Source: Prosapia bicincta
Taxonomy: Eukaryota; Arthropoda; Insecta; Hemiptera; Cercopidae
Direction of reading: 5' to 3'
NCBI GenBank assembly: GCA_036971475.1
Contig: JBAIZL010000007.1
Location: 28,863,447 to 28,927,446, forward strand
Length of the DNA: 64,000 bases
A model generated the notes under the pieces. It did not search any database. It saw nothing but the letters and a program-made list of their open reading frames with translations, and was not told the DNA's origin. Of this stretch, positions 30,474-43,586 are shown piece after piece (the first letter of the stretch is position 1; the number at the start of each line of letters is the position of its first letter). Made by a program: the position numbers and the translations under genes.

Positions 30474-31625
30474 CAGGGTGTGTAGTAAAATAGCTTGAAG
30501 AAATTCCCTGACTTTTCCAGGGTGTCTAGTAAAATAGCTTGAAGAAATTCCCTGAGTTTCCCTGACTTTTCCTCTTTTAGATGTCTATAGAAAGCCCAGT
30601 TTAGATTGGGCCCATTGATATCTGAAGGATCTTGGATAAATCCAGACTTTGAAGAATGAATTGAGTAACTCTTTTGCTTTTGTGTCTGTAAGGAACACAG
30701 AACCAAAATATCGAGCTTTCACTTCATCCGTCTCTGCATCCCAATACCTAACACTCAAATCCATTTGGGCTCTTTGTGATATTTTGTTTAAACTTTCATC
30801 AAAGTCAATTACACAGTTAGAATTTGAATTTAATGATGTCAGTAACAGGTCTTTAACATAATTTGATAAACCGATTACAACACTATAGGAAATGTTATCT
30901 TTCCCCAATCTCATGATCTGTGCAATGGTGCTATCAGGGAACATCCTTAGAAAGAGGCACACTATCTTCTGCATTGCGTAAAGAAGTGTTGCATTACTAA
31001 ATTCACGCACCATATAATCTCTGCTTCAGTCACTTTATCTTTTAGTTTATATTTATCCTAAGGAAGGAGGGGAGGTAATGACGACATCTGCATGACAATG
31101 CTACGGCAATGAAAACTGGAACCTTCCATGTTGAAATAAACAGTGTACAAATAATCACCGTCAAATAAAACACATACTATCACGAGTCTAGACTAATAGC
31201 TGGCTACGAATGTTTACACAGCGTTCTGTGTGGTCAGAAACAGACTGAGTTATCTGTTATCCCCACCTGTCCATATGATAACAGAACCACTGCGCCACCC
31301 CAAGGCCACAGTCCAGGCTAAAACCTCCCAGCTGTACCAACTCGACACGTTTAATATTTATTGACATAAGTCCTGAAGTCATAGCATTGGGCTTATCAAA
31401 TAAATAATGGGCATCTAAATAAAGAAGTGTAATTTCCTGACTGCCCTGCCCCTAAACCGCTGGCTTACAATACCAAATATTCGAGAGCAATGGCCACTAG
31501 TTTTGTTTCTAATCAAAATGAATATTTTCCCGATTTTTTAAAATTTTCCCTGACTTTTCCCTGAATTTTCCAGAATCTTAAAATTCCCTGACTTTTCCAG
31601 GTTTTCCCTGTCACTAGACACCCTG
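30474..31625 (-). pseudogene. hAT element with transposase remnant, 1152 bp
   Basis: Ends are inverted: CAGGGTGTGTAGT (left) and ACTAGACACCCTG (right), followed inwards by AATTCCCTGACTTTTCC on both sides. The minus strand between 31013 and 30585 is open for 142 codons and matches the middle of a hAT (ZBED-like) transposase: LRMFPDSTIAQIMRLGKDNI, SYSVVIGLSNYVKDLLL, DFDESLNKISQRAQMDLSVR, YWDAETDEVKARYFGSVFL. The DFDESLN stretch contains a catalytic Asp. The catalytic C-terminal half is missing. The left terminal repeat is present twice (30474 and 30518). No clean 8-bp target duplication is seen. Confidence 0.85.
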
Positions 31626-32470
31626 TAGAAATGGGAGAAATAACGAGCGTTCATTATGCAGATCTGTAATGCACTATAGTGTTTCATTCCAGGAAAACAT
31701 TGAGTCACCATTCTATTCCATTAGAATCACAAAGAATGTACTCTAGATAGCATTTATCAGCACAGGCTGTAAACCTGTCACAAGTGATGAGTGCGTTTGT
31801 AAATATTTTGTTGCCTACTGTATATGGAATGCAAATGTAAACTAATTTTGTCTCTGATAAAATATTGTTTATAATGTCAGCATCTTTTCAATAAGATGTA
31901 GCCTAAATAAGCAATCTGTCTATCATGAATAGCCAAGATGATTTAGTTGGGAATTTGTTGATATAAGCCTTTGAATGACATTTTTGTTTTTAGGTGTATA
32001 TAGTGTTATTTCTAATAAATTTCACATCTAAGCCCAGTTTTATGTAAGTAGAAAAAATTAATAACCTATAAACTTTTTATAATTTATAAAATTGTAAACT
32101 TTTAAAAATTTGTTTTCATCAAAATCATATTTGGTTTTGGATTTGAGGGGCTACACTGTTTTGTCTCATATATGGGAAGCCTGTAACATGATAAGATTTT
32201 CATGCTATAGACCAACCGGCTCATATATGCACCATCCTAAAAAAACTCTAAAAACAGCAATAACAAAAATATACAACAAACACACATACGGCATGGGTTT
32301 GTATGAACTATAGTAAGTTATTATAACAACTTTCCAGTTTTGGTCTGTCATGAAGGTCAGGCTCACGTTAACGTAGTCTGTGTGGAGAGATCGAATTCTT
32401 GCTGCCGCTTCCTCGTAAGAAACCAGACATATATGTGCCGCTCGGCAGCAACCGTTTCAAGTTATATGTT

Positions 32471-32708
32471 GAATGTTTTCTTGAGAAACTGTGGCCTAAT
32501 GTTATAATAATTAAATAAAAAACCCACTAACCACAATATAACTTAATTTAATCACTTGATGTGCATCTCGGTTACCAGGTAACCATCTTCAGAAGTACTC
32601 AAGATGATCGTAAGTACTTCTGAAGATGGTTACCTGGTAACCGAAATGTACATCAAGTGATTAAATTAAGGTATATTGTGGTTATTGGGTTTTTTATTTA
32701 ATTATTAT
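32471..32708. mobile_element. fold-back element with 12-bp target duplication and hammerhead-like arms
   Basis: The exact direct repeat AAGTTATATGTT (32459-32470 and 32709-32720) flanks a 238-bp insert. Within it, arms 32502-32599 and 32613-32708 are near-perfect inverted copies around a 13-nt loop. Each arm carries CTGAAGA, then a GGTTACC/GGTAACC hairpin, then GAAAT (32620-32647 on plus). This order matches the hammerhead core CTGANGA, stem II, GAAA. The 12-bp duplication suits endonuclease-primed retrotransposition, not a hAT or piggyBac transposon. Confidence 0.75.
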
Positions 32709-32805
32709 AAGTTATATGTTAACAATTATTTCCTGAATTTTGTAATCCATTACGTTCGGTGAAACCTTAATCCCTTTAACATAAGTTTATGACTATCCCA
32801 ACTTC

Positions 32806-33072
32806 AAATTTTGTAAATTTATAATAACTTACTGGGACAGAACGTTTTTGATCGCTATGTAGCTATCTCCATCAGTGTCTTCTGCTTGTGTTTTTAATCT
32901 ACAATATTATTGTGAATGACGTGAGTACATCTGTATCATGGGCGAGCATCCATAGTCCAGACTGTAACAATTCTTTAAATCCAACAACTCCAAGCAGAAG
33001 ACACTGATAAGATCGCCAAATAGCGATAGAAAACGTTCTGTCTCAGCAAGTTTTAACAAATTTACAAAATTT
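32806..33072. mobile_element. second fold-back element with hammerhead-like arms
   Basis: Inverted arms 32806-32888 and 32991-33072 flank a 102-bp spacer. The plus-strand motif at 32999-33043 reads AGACA (stem I), CTGATAAGA, TCGC-loop-GCGA (stem II), TA, GAAAACGTTC (minimal stem III, AAC/GTT) and TGTCT pairing with AGACA. The order is that of a hammerhead with extra nucleotides in the core. The left arm holds the same motif on the minus strand, more diverged. No clear target duplication. Confidence 0.65.
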
Positions 33073-34130
33073 AAATTTCGGATAGATATTAGCTATTGTT
33101 AAAGTGATTAATTACCTCTTGTTATCCTTCTGCAATGAGAGTACAACTGTACACAATTGCTGTATTATATGTACTGTGTATGTAAATTTCAAAGTTAATT
33201 TATAGATTTTTAAAAATATTTAGAATGCAATAGGCCTACACATTATTATATATAGGTATATGTAATAATATAGAAACATTTGTTTGTGTCTTCTTGTTTT
33301 TTCATTTACTCTGCCTTTATTATTAATTTTATTTAGAATACAGTAGTACAATAACTCTTTATTCAACAACTTATTGGTTGTTGTATTACAGTAATAGCAT
33401 TTTTTCCCAGACGATAAACCAATACAAAATTCTATAAATAAAGCTTAAACTATTAAAATAAAACAAACATAACATATAAATATAAATTAACAACAAGAGA
33501 TTATAAAAGAGAAAGAAATATTTTTTTAAAATTTAACAATAATAATACAACAAAAAAGATATGACAATTTTAATATAACGATAAATATATAACAATAAAA
33601 AATTGTAAACATGTAAAGAACTATACATGCAGTTCAATAGTGCACTCTTAATGTTTTATTAAGTGTAAACTGTAGCTTTATATTTAATATAGTATGTGCG
33701 TTTGGTTATCAGAACAATTTGATTATTCAAACAATCACTCCCTCAATTAGCTCAGGTAATTGAATCTCTACCGTAATATGACCCGTCAGTAATTGTACAC
33801 TGCATGTGCTGTACATCAAGTCATCAACATATTCAGGGAATATTTCTTAGATTAATGTATATTGGCAATTGCTTGGTTTTAATAGAATACAGCAGGCTTG
33901 TTTATTATTAAAATTAAAATGCTTTAGGTTTTATCTTGAAAAATAAAACAATATTTTCTGAGTTACAGAGCATAGTCAGGTATTTACTCTGTAAAGGTTT
34001 TAAATTAGGCATTGGATGTGTAGCTTACAGCTGAGACAAGAAAGACATTAGTCTTTAAAAAAGTCAAAAAACAATTTTTAAAACAATTATATAAAATCAA
34101 ATATTTCTCAAACATTCAAAAGCTTAAATA
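33073..34130. other. CtBP intron, no feature recognised
   Basis: Very AT-rich; nothing I can support. Confidence 0.55.
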
Positions 34131-34134
34131 ATAA

Positions 34135-34626
34135 TTGAAAATAAGAATAGGACTGAAGCTTCACCTGCCGTGGCGGGAATGTGGGTCCATCCTTGGTTTT
34201 ACACCAATCGATGATGAGCGGTGTAACACATTGTTGCCCAATGTCCGTCCATCAACCAGTGCTGTCAGTCAGACACTGTTGATCAGTCTTAGGTCGCCTC
34301 TTTACTACTGTCATTTTTATTGCACCAAGTTGATTTGGGCGCAAGTTAAGGGCTATGAAGCCAGGAATAACCAGCATTTTAACATGACAGCAGTAACCAA
34401 ACTAACAAACAAAGCTATTGAATCAGTCAATCATAACCATTGGAAAAGTTATATCATATACAAATGAAATTGTTTTAGAAGCCCGCAAAATGAAGGTATT
34501 TTGGAGGAACCCATTGAACAATTTATTATTTCACTGAACGAGGGCAGTGACAGTGATATCGATACATCCAGTGAACATAGTGATACTCAGTACAACTCAG
34601 ATGAAGATAGGGAGGACAATAGGTAA
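34135..34626 (+). pseudogene. IS630-type DDE transposase C-terminal remnant
   Basis: Coding similarity starts at about 34291: SPLYYCHFYCTKLIWAQVKG, then NMTAVTKLTNKAIESVNHNH. A frameshift near 34465 is followed by EEPIEQFIISLNEGSDSDID and an acidic end. In this family the first stretch normally reads PYHCELNPIELIWAQVKGY, with the last catalytic acidic residue just before LIW. Here that position is Lys (TKLIW), so the copy is inactive. The upstream part of the 110-codon open frame is not recognised. It lies in the CtBP intron 1.1 kb from exon 35690-35818. Confidence 0.75.
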
Positions 34627-35683
34627 CAGTGGCAAAAGTGGTTGTAGTGGAGTGTTCCTCTTATCCACTTGTAACGTTAAATGTTTGCTTAAATTAAAGT
34701 TTTACCTAAATCAGTGCCCTACATAAGACTAGAATAATTTTAAGATTTTTGCTTCATCTCTAAATGCTATGTGTTTACAGAGAAAGTATTGTAATTGTTG
34801 AAAGCTCAATATTGACGATATTATCCGTTTTAATCACTAAGCTTACTAACCAGAGTTAACATGGAAATGATTTTGTTCATTAAATTACTAACTCAAGTTA
34901 ACTGGGCATGTTTTTTCCACTTGTATGATGTGTTGCACAATGCGGTACAGGTAGATAATGTAAACTCAGGCTCTATGTCACATCCTAGACTACTTATAGC
35001 CGTGATTAGCTAATAATTGTTAATTATGATGACACTACATTTTCGGGTATCCAAGCATTTTGTCATTGCCTCTTAACTACAGTAGTCGGTTCTTGTGGGA
35101 AACGACATGTGAGGTGGGAAGGGATTGAAGTGAACTTGAAGGGAGGTATCATCGACTGACGAGTGTTACAGAGAATTGGCAACTCCGCACCCAGTGGCAC
35201 TCACTTCTGAACGTTCAACCCACGATCGCCAGTCCTATTCCAATTTAAATTCTATTATGATGCTTTATTATTACTAAAAACTTTGTTTTTCTATCTACCT
35301 TTTTCTTGGTGTAATTATTTTCTTGAATGTATCCCACTTTTCCCAATAACAGGTACCAACACCTCTGCATTGCACAATACACAAGTTAATGCCCTGCATT
35401 TTAGATTTCTAATTTACTAGCTCTAAGTTGAAAGGATGAACAAGAGTAGAGTTCTTATAGTGTTTGAAAATGTAATCTAATCTTTATAAGTAAAACAATG
35501 ATTCAAAAACTGACAGGCATCATATGAGCCTACTAAATAAACAATGGAAAATATTCAAAACATGCTTAATCATCCGTTATGTTGCATTAGAGAAAGTTTA
35601 TACAATAATTTTATCATAGTTCTCAGAAGTCATTAATGGAAAATAAATGTCTTACAGAATTTACAAATTACTATAGAAAATCA

Positions 35684-35845
<162 letters not shown>

Positions 35846-36454
35846 CTATATTTTCAAAAAATTATAAATATCAACTCAAATTAAACTAATTTATTTGTGA
35901 CATTATACAAAATAGCAATCACACTTTCTGTGCCTGTTCGAAGGTAGGCGTGGTATTGCTCTGTTCGATAAGATTTTTTTCCTTAATTTTTTTAAATAAT
36001 TATAAAAATTAAAATATATAAATACCATATAGTTTTTTATGGAAATTGTAAGACCTGTTAAAACAAAAATGTTTTATAAGCTATAATTACTAATACAAAT
36101 ATTATTTTCCACAATGTCATGTGGCTCAATAACAGTTGTATAACTAACCCAAGAATCTGGCAAACCCTAATTCTTTCACAATGAGACAACTGTTGTTTTT
36201 AGACACTGAAGTTCTGGCAACTACGATTCTGACCACAACCCGTCACCTACAGTTAGCCATATACAATCATAGAATTTATGGATAATATCTTACGGATGTA
36301 GGCATTGCTCAAGGCAGTGCATTGGCCACAAATGAAGGCTTCTTCCCATCCTTATTTAGGTTGACAGATATGACTTTTTTTTAGTATCATCTTCTGTTGT
36401 ACTATTTACAAAAATTATTTATATCTGCTGTTAACCAAACACATTTTTCAAAAT

Positions 36455-36566
36455 ATATGTGAGTGTGTGTATATATGTGCTGGCGTGCGAGTGCGCATAC
36501 ATATACAGTAGAACCGAGAGAGAGACGCGCGCGCGCATACACACACACACACACACACACACACTT
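36455..36566. repeat. mixed (GT)n, (GA)n, (CG)n, (CA)n microsatellite
   Basis: Consecutive short-repeat blocks, including GACGCGCGCGCGCATAC followed by a long CA run (36541-36564). Alternating purine-pyrimidine throughout, which favours Z-DNA. The two open frames here are produced by the repeat. Confidence 0.8.
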
Positions 36567-39500
36567 TCTCATTTCCTTCGGACAAAAAACTTACTATTGT
36601 ACACAAAAACATTATTTTCATATCAAAACAAGAACAAATTTTTTTGTAGAATTATTTTTTGAAAAACATGTTAATATTTGATGATAAAACAGAAAGACTG
36701 TGTCCCCTAAACTGTATATTTACCGAATTTTCTCGAATAAAACACAGAAACAAACAATCTGCATGAACCATGTACCAAATACAAAATTATACTGATGTGA
36801 GAAATGGGTAAACGGTGGACCTAATAAGGGGATTCATCTAAATGAAAGAAATTCAGGAGAACTTACTGGAGCAAAATATAAACTTTACTATATTACCATA
36901 CTCTCATTCTCTTTTTTTAGTATTTATCTGGCCTATATTGTGCCCCAAGTAGAACTCTATCATTGTATGATAATACAAGAGAAAATATTTACAAGAAACT
37001 GTTATCTTAGCACAAGATTATTTAACTGCGACTGATTTTATTTCTATAAATGTGAGAGAACACAAATGAGTTTTAAAATAACTTGTATATAACCCTGCTT
37101 AAAGATTACACAATTACAATACTTCAACAGTTAATATTTTTTTAAAACATAGCTCCATTTGAATTAAAGAGTTATAGATACTTGGCACTAAAATTAACTG
37201 TTTCCGTTTCAAAATAAAAGTTCTGTAGAAAATATAAATACCTTTAAACAAACAGAATATTGCACAATTTTAAAATATTATTGATATTTACTCAAGTTTT
37301 TTATTAATTATATTGCAATTTTAGCTGGTATTTCTTAAAAACAAGTTAAACAATTAAACCAACACATTTCTGAAATAAATTTTACCGAGTTTACATTTTT
37401 GTGAAACACAAACACAATAAATTAAATTCAAAAGTATAATTTCAAACAATCTTTGAAAATATAAAAAAACCAATATAAAACTATTAACATTGAAATCCAC
37501 TGTTTGAAAATTTTTTTTACTACATCACGTAAAAATTAACCAGTAAATAAACAAAATAAACTACTTGAGAAATAAAATCGCTAACAAACTAAAATATTTT
37601 AAAATTTAAAACCTACATCTTTTTTAAAACTGTAGGCATCGATTTTATAAAAGTTAATGGTAAACAATTTAAATGGTAAAGTAGTGTCAGATGAATTGAA
37701 CAATAAAAATCAGACATTGAAACAACCTCCTCAATCATTGAAAAGAAGCCTTTTCTGAAGGAGATAGGTCTAGGCTATAATATTGCTTGGTATTGGCAAG
37801 AAGCACTTCAAAGGCTAGCACTGTTTGGGCAGCAAAAAACACATATATTGTAGTGTCACTGTTAAAATAAAGATGCAACCAAACCAAGCAAGCAGCCAAG
37901 CGCAGAGCATGTACCAAGGGCTAAGCTGCAACAAACATAATCCAGCCGCTGTCGGTATTTCACAGAAAATTTTCCAAGTGTGTTTAATGTACATGACTTT
38001 TGACCTTTATATTTAGTATAGTTGCCACTATAGCAAATTTCGGAATTCTATACAGAGTTATTTATGTGTTATGGCATCAATTAAGTATCATACAAAATGT
38101 TCAAAACATGATAAATGAGTTTAAATTGTAAGGATATGGGATAAGCATAATAATGTGTAAAACAAAATTACTTCTATACTGTTATCCTACAGATAAAAAG
38201 GCTATTATAACAGAGATATTTATAATCTTGAAATGACACTTGTCAGATATTTTTCTAATTGCCCTTATCAGTAATAAATTCAAAAGTTATTCACGCTATA
38301 CAGTTTCCCATTTTTCTGAAAACAGAAAATTTTTCTGTTGTCTGAAAATTTGGAGAATACAATCTATAAACTGGAAAATCCACAGACCCCTAGCTCTGTT
38401 TTATTCTTTTGTGCAGTTTTCTCTGATTCTGCATTGTTTGAAGGGGCTTGGTAAAATACAGAGCTGTAAGCGAGCTTTAAAATTCCACAGATGTCGTAAT
38501 TATTAGAAAAATGCCACTTGAAATGGGAATCTAGAGTTCAATAATGTATATAATGTACCTTGAAACCTAAATTTAATCAAGCCTGTGATGCTTGTATCTA
38601 ATATCGATTTATTACCATGATAACTTATATCTCCTGACGATAGTTCAAGGACATATTCATCCCTTTGAGCACTGTGTATAAAACAGACTACTTACTGTTA
38701 GCATAGAATTAGAGTATAAAAATTGAAACTCTTTTATATATGTAAATATGAAAAATAGATTAAACTAATTTTTTTCAATGTTTTAAAAACTTTTTACCGC
38801 TTCAAATGTTAAAGATGCAAATAATTGTAAGCAATGTAAATTACAGATAAAAACAACACAAACTCAAGTCGAAACCAAAATAGCGTAATCAGTATACAAA
38901 TTGAACAGACAAAAATTGCTGCTTGGACTGACGGATAGTGTCCAACGAGCTTTAAAGAATTCACATGAATGACTACTGGTTGTCATAACAATGAATTGGT
39001 TTAGAATAGCAGGTGAACAATTAAAATTGCTACACCGTAACTGTCGTTTTATACCAAAATTATCCTGCACTGTATTTGAATTTTTGCAAACTTCAGAGGG
39101 ATACAGATGTAAAACCTGTAAATACGAGACATCAATCATACCCATTTACTGATATTATGGCCTGAGATATCCTGTAATACTCGTGCTAAAGGATAAGTGG
39201 CAAAGGCTAAAATAATACCGCCTACAGTATTATTTAACAAATTTCCTTGCGACAAATTAATATCATTTTATTAAAAAAATTACAAACATTAGGTAGTAGA
39301 AGAAATAAATATTTTAATCAAATAATATGGCCACTGTTATTTGACAAACTTTTTTGGAACCAACTGTGTAAAATTTACAACCAAAACATTCTCAAACCAC
39401 AATTTATAACTGGTGATTATGTAAATTTTTGTTATTAAACTAACATTTTTATTTTTTTGTTGGCTTCTAGAAACGTTTCTTTTGCAACTGAAATATGCTT

Positions 39501-39800
39501 TAAATTAATAAAAAAAAAGTCAGGTGAAATTTTTGTTATTTGTTAGTTAATATTCTATTTATATTTAGAAGAATTATATTTTCTGCATATATTTTTCATT
39601 AACTAAGTTTTTGTGAATCGATGTTTTAATAACAAAGCAGGAAAAGTAAGGTCTGAATACCTAGAAGTTAATTTTTTTCACATAATAACACATTGCAAAA
39701 TAACAATTAACAAAAAGCCACAAAATATTTTTACTCAAGTGTATTTTAATAACCAAGTTATCCCCACTAACCTGTGTTGAGAAAATTATTAATGGTCTGT
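36567..39800. other. CtBP intron, no feature recognised
   Basis: AT-rich; short open frames of no recognisable family. Nothing further. Confidence 0.5.
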
Positions 39801-39816
39801 GAGTTTGTTTGTTATT

Positions 39817-40014
39817 ATATATGTTTGAGTACAGTTTTCTGTCATTCCTAACGTTTCAATATTCTCCTTTGTTGACAGGTTTTGGAGTAACTCCATTTTC
39901 AAAACTTGAATAAGTACGATTCAAGTTTTGAAAATGGAGTTACTCAGAAACATGTCAACAGAGTAGAATACTGTAACGTTAGGAATGACAGAAGACTGTA
40001 CTCAAACATATAGA
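39817..40014. repeat. inverted repeat at the left edge of the 162-bp satellite
   Basis: Arms 39817-39909 and 39922-40014 mirror each other around TAAGTACGAT, with about 15% differences. The right arm is the first satellite unit. The left arm, read on minus, holds ATTGAAACGTTAGGAATGACA, a GAAAC-type element resembling the 3' side of hammerhead motifs elsewhere in the window. Confidence 0.8.
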
Positions 40015-42197
40015 AATATTCCCAACAGAAATAAAGATGAGTATACAGTTACTAAATTATTACATTTGCTCACAAGCAAAGCACAAGTTTTGAAAATGGA
40101 GTTACTCAGAAACATGTCAACAGAGTAGAATACTGTAACGTTAGGAATGACAGAAGACTGTACTCAAACATATAGAAATATTCCCAACAGAAATAAAGAT
40201 GAGTATACAGTTACTAAATTATTACATTTGCTCACAAGCAAAGCGCAAGTTTTGAAAATGGAGTTACTCAGAAACATGTCAACAGAGTAGAATACTGTAA
40301 CGTTAGGAATGACAGAAGACTGTACTCAAACATATAGAAATATTCCCAACAGAAATAAAGATGAGTATACAGTTACTAAATTATTACATTTGCTCACAAG
40401 CAAAGCACAAGTTTTGAAAATGGAGTTACTCAGAAACATGTCAACAGAGTAGAATACTGTAACGTTAGGAATGACAGAAGACTGTACTCAAACATATAGA
40501 AATATTCCCAACAGAAATAAAGATGAGTATACAGTTACTAAATTATTACATTTGCTCACAAGCAAAGCACAAGTTTTGAAAATGGAGTTACTCAGAAACA
40601 TGTCAACAGAGTAGAATACTGTAACGTTAGGAATGACAGAAGACTGTACTCAAACATATAGAAATATTCCCAACAGAAATAAAGATGAGTAAACAGTTAC
40701 TAAATTATTACATTTGCTCACAAGCAAAGCACAAGTTTTGAAAATGGAGTTACTCAGAAACATGTCAACAGAGTAGAATACTGTAACGTTAGGAATGACA
40801 GAAGACTGTACTCAAACATATAGAAATATTCCCAACAGAAATAAAGATGAGTATACAGTTACTAAATTATTACATTTGCTCACAAGCAAAGCGCAAGTTT
40901 TGAAAATGGAGTTACTCAGAAACATGTCAACAGAGTAGAATACTGTAACGTTAGGAATGACAGAAGACTGTACTCAAACATATAGAAATATTCCCAACAG
41001 AAATAAAGATGAGTATACAGTTACTAAATTATTACATTTGCTCACAAGCAAAGCACAAGTTTTGAAAATGGAGTTACTCAGAAACATGTCAACAGAGTAG
41101 AATACTGTAACGTTAGGAATGACAGAAGACTGTACTCAAACATATAGAAATATTCCCAACAGAAATAAAGATGAGTATACAGTTACTAAATTATTACATT
41201 TGCTCACAAGCAAAGCGCAAGTTTTGAAAATGGAGTTACTCAGAAACATGTCAACAGAGTAGAATACTGTAACGTTAGGAATGACAGAAGACTGTACTCA
41301 AACATATAGAAATATTCCCAACAGAAATAAAGATGAGTATACAGTTACTAAATTATTACATTTGCTCACAAGCAAAGCACAAGTTTTGAAAATGGAGTTA
41401 CTCAGAAACATGTCAACAGAGTAGAATACTGTAACGTTAGGAATGACAGAAGACTGTACTCAAACATATAGAAATATTCCCAACAGAAATAAAGATGAGT
41501 ATACAGTTACTAAATTATTACATTTGCTCACAAGCAAAGCGCAAGTTTTGAAAATGGAGTTACTCAGAAACATGTCAACAGAGTAGAATACTGTAACGTT
41601 AGGAATGACAGAAGACTGTACTCAAACATATAGAAATATTCCCAACAGAAATAAAGATGAGTATACAGTTACTAAATTATTACATTTGCTCACAAGCAAA
41701 GCACAAGTTTTGAAAATGGAGTTACTCAGAAACATGTCAACAGAGTAGAATACTGTAACGTTAGGAATGACAGAAGACTGTACTCAAACATATAGAAATA
41801 TTCCCAACAGAAATAAAGATGAGTATACAGTTACTAAATTATTACATTTGCTCACAAGCAAAGCGCAAGTTTTGAAAATGGAGTTACTCAGAAACATGTC
41901 AACAGAGTAGAATACTGTAACGTTAGGAATGACAGAAGACTGTACTCAAACATATAGAAATATTCCCAACAGAAATAAAGATGAGTATACAGTTACTAAA
42001 TTATTACATTTGCTCACAAGCAAAGCACAAGTTTTGAAAATGGAGTTACTCAGAAACATGTCAACAGAGTAGAATACTGTAACGTTAGGAATGACAGAAG
42101 ACTGTACTCAAACATATAGAAATATTCCCAACAGAAATAAAGATGAGTATACAGTTACTAAATTATTACATTTGCTCACAAGCAAAGCGCAAGTTTT
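39923..42197 (+). repeat. 162-bp satellite, 14 units
   Basis: Units start with AAGTTTTGAAAATGGAGTTA at 39923 and every 162 bp to 42191 (14 full units and a short tail). Units are nearly identical. One diagnostic base (GCAC or GCGC just before each unit start) alternates strictly over the last nine or so units, showing amplification as a 324-bp dimer. An isolated T-to-A change lies at 40690. No coding potential is conserved. Confidence 0.97.
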
Positions 42198-43452
42198 GGT
42201 CTAGTTTTTCTTGACAAACTGGGGATTAAAATTCGATCTTTCCACACAAACCATGTTAATAAGGGTCTGACCTTTGTTATAGAAGAAGTAGAATGTTGTT
42301 GTAAAAAGTTACTATACTAGACAAAAACACTAGAAGTATGTTTGTTGAATGTATATTGCTGTATTTGGTGTTTTTAAGGATATACATATATTCGCCGGTC
42401 GGTCTATAGCACGAAATAAGTTATATTGGAGAACAGAAAGTGACCCTCAACCCACTTTGTAAAAAAAACTATTCCCACTTCGGTCACGGATGACCAGATG
42501 TTCAAAGGGTGTGTGGGAAAAATACCAACACAAAGAGTGACAGAGTTTATATAAGCTAGTTTTATTATATAGAGTGTAGATAGATTTTGACCATGTACTG
42601 AGATGTTACTCTGTTAGTTGTAAGGAAAGTTGTGTTGTCTTAATTTCTGTGTTAGATTCTAACACTGTTCTTGTAAATCAAGTGTAATAAGCTGTAGGCC
42701 TGAATAGAGCTTTTTTTTTTTTAAATACAACATGAAGCTGAGTTATTTAACTGTAGACCGAGCATCCCATGTAAGACCCACTACAAAAGCTTTGAGCAAC
42801 AAACACTTAACTAACTTGACTTTGCTAGTCATGCTAGACAGAAGTTTTTCAAGTGATAAGAGTTTTTTGAATAATTCTGATAAAGTTGACACTAGTTACT
42901 TTGTAGGCGACGCTGATCAACAGGACCTACATCAAATATTCTTGGGATTGTAAGTAGGGCTATTATTTTATCATAAAATAAATCTGACAGTAGTAGTAAC
43001 ATGACTAGGCCTAGTATGCATCTGCAACGTAGACAACTTCCTAGGCCTAGATCTACTAATGCTGATTCAACTGATGATTCCAGTGGAGGAAATGATCGAG
43101 GATGGGTTGATGCTACTGCAGACGATGATCCAGGCTATGTTCATTCATCTTTATACTTAGAATTGCCCGGCTTGAAACACTATCCTCCCATGAATAACCC
43201 AGTAGTTGCTTACTTCAAGTGGTTTTTTACAGTCACACTGTCGGATATGTTTGCAGAATATACAAATATGTATGCTGGGGAAGTTGTCACAACGTACAAT
43301 TCAAGTTCGGGACCGAATGATAACTTGAGGACATAGCTCAAAGTTACAACTGCGAAAATACAGGCTGTTATTTGTATCCTAATAAATATAGGCCTAAATC
43401 GCAAACCTAACTTTGCAAGTTACTGGTGGAAATCTAACAGAGAATTGTAAAT

Positions 43453-43586
43453 GGTTTGGGAGAATGATGAGCAGAAACAGACTTAAAGATAAAACGGGAA
43501 CATTTCGTTCGTCTTTCTCGGTTTGGGAGAATGATGAGCAGAAACAGACTTAAAGATAAAACGGGAACATTTCGTTGGTCTTTCTC
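43453..43586 (+). repeat. 67-bp tandem duplication inside the piggyBac coding remnant
   Basis: Two copies starting GGTTTGGGAGAATGATGAGC at 43453 and 43520 differ by one base near the end (CGTTC/CGTTG). Confidence 0.9.

Noticed and set aside
36120..36300. GC-richer patch considered as the missing CtBP N-terminal exon
   Set aside because: No frame reads like the conserved N-terminal CtBP segment, and no SEIHEK-like end with a donor is present.
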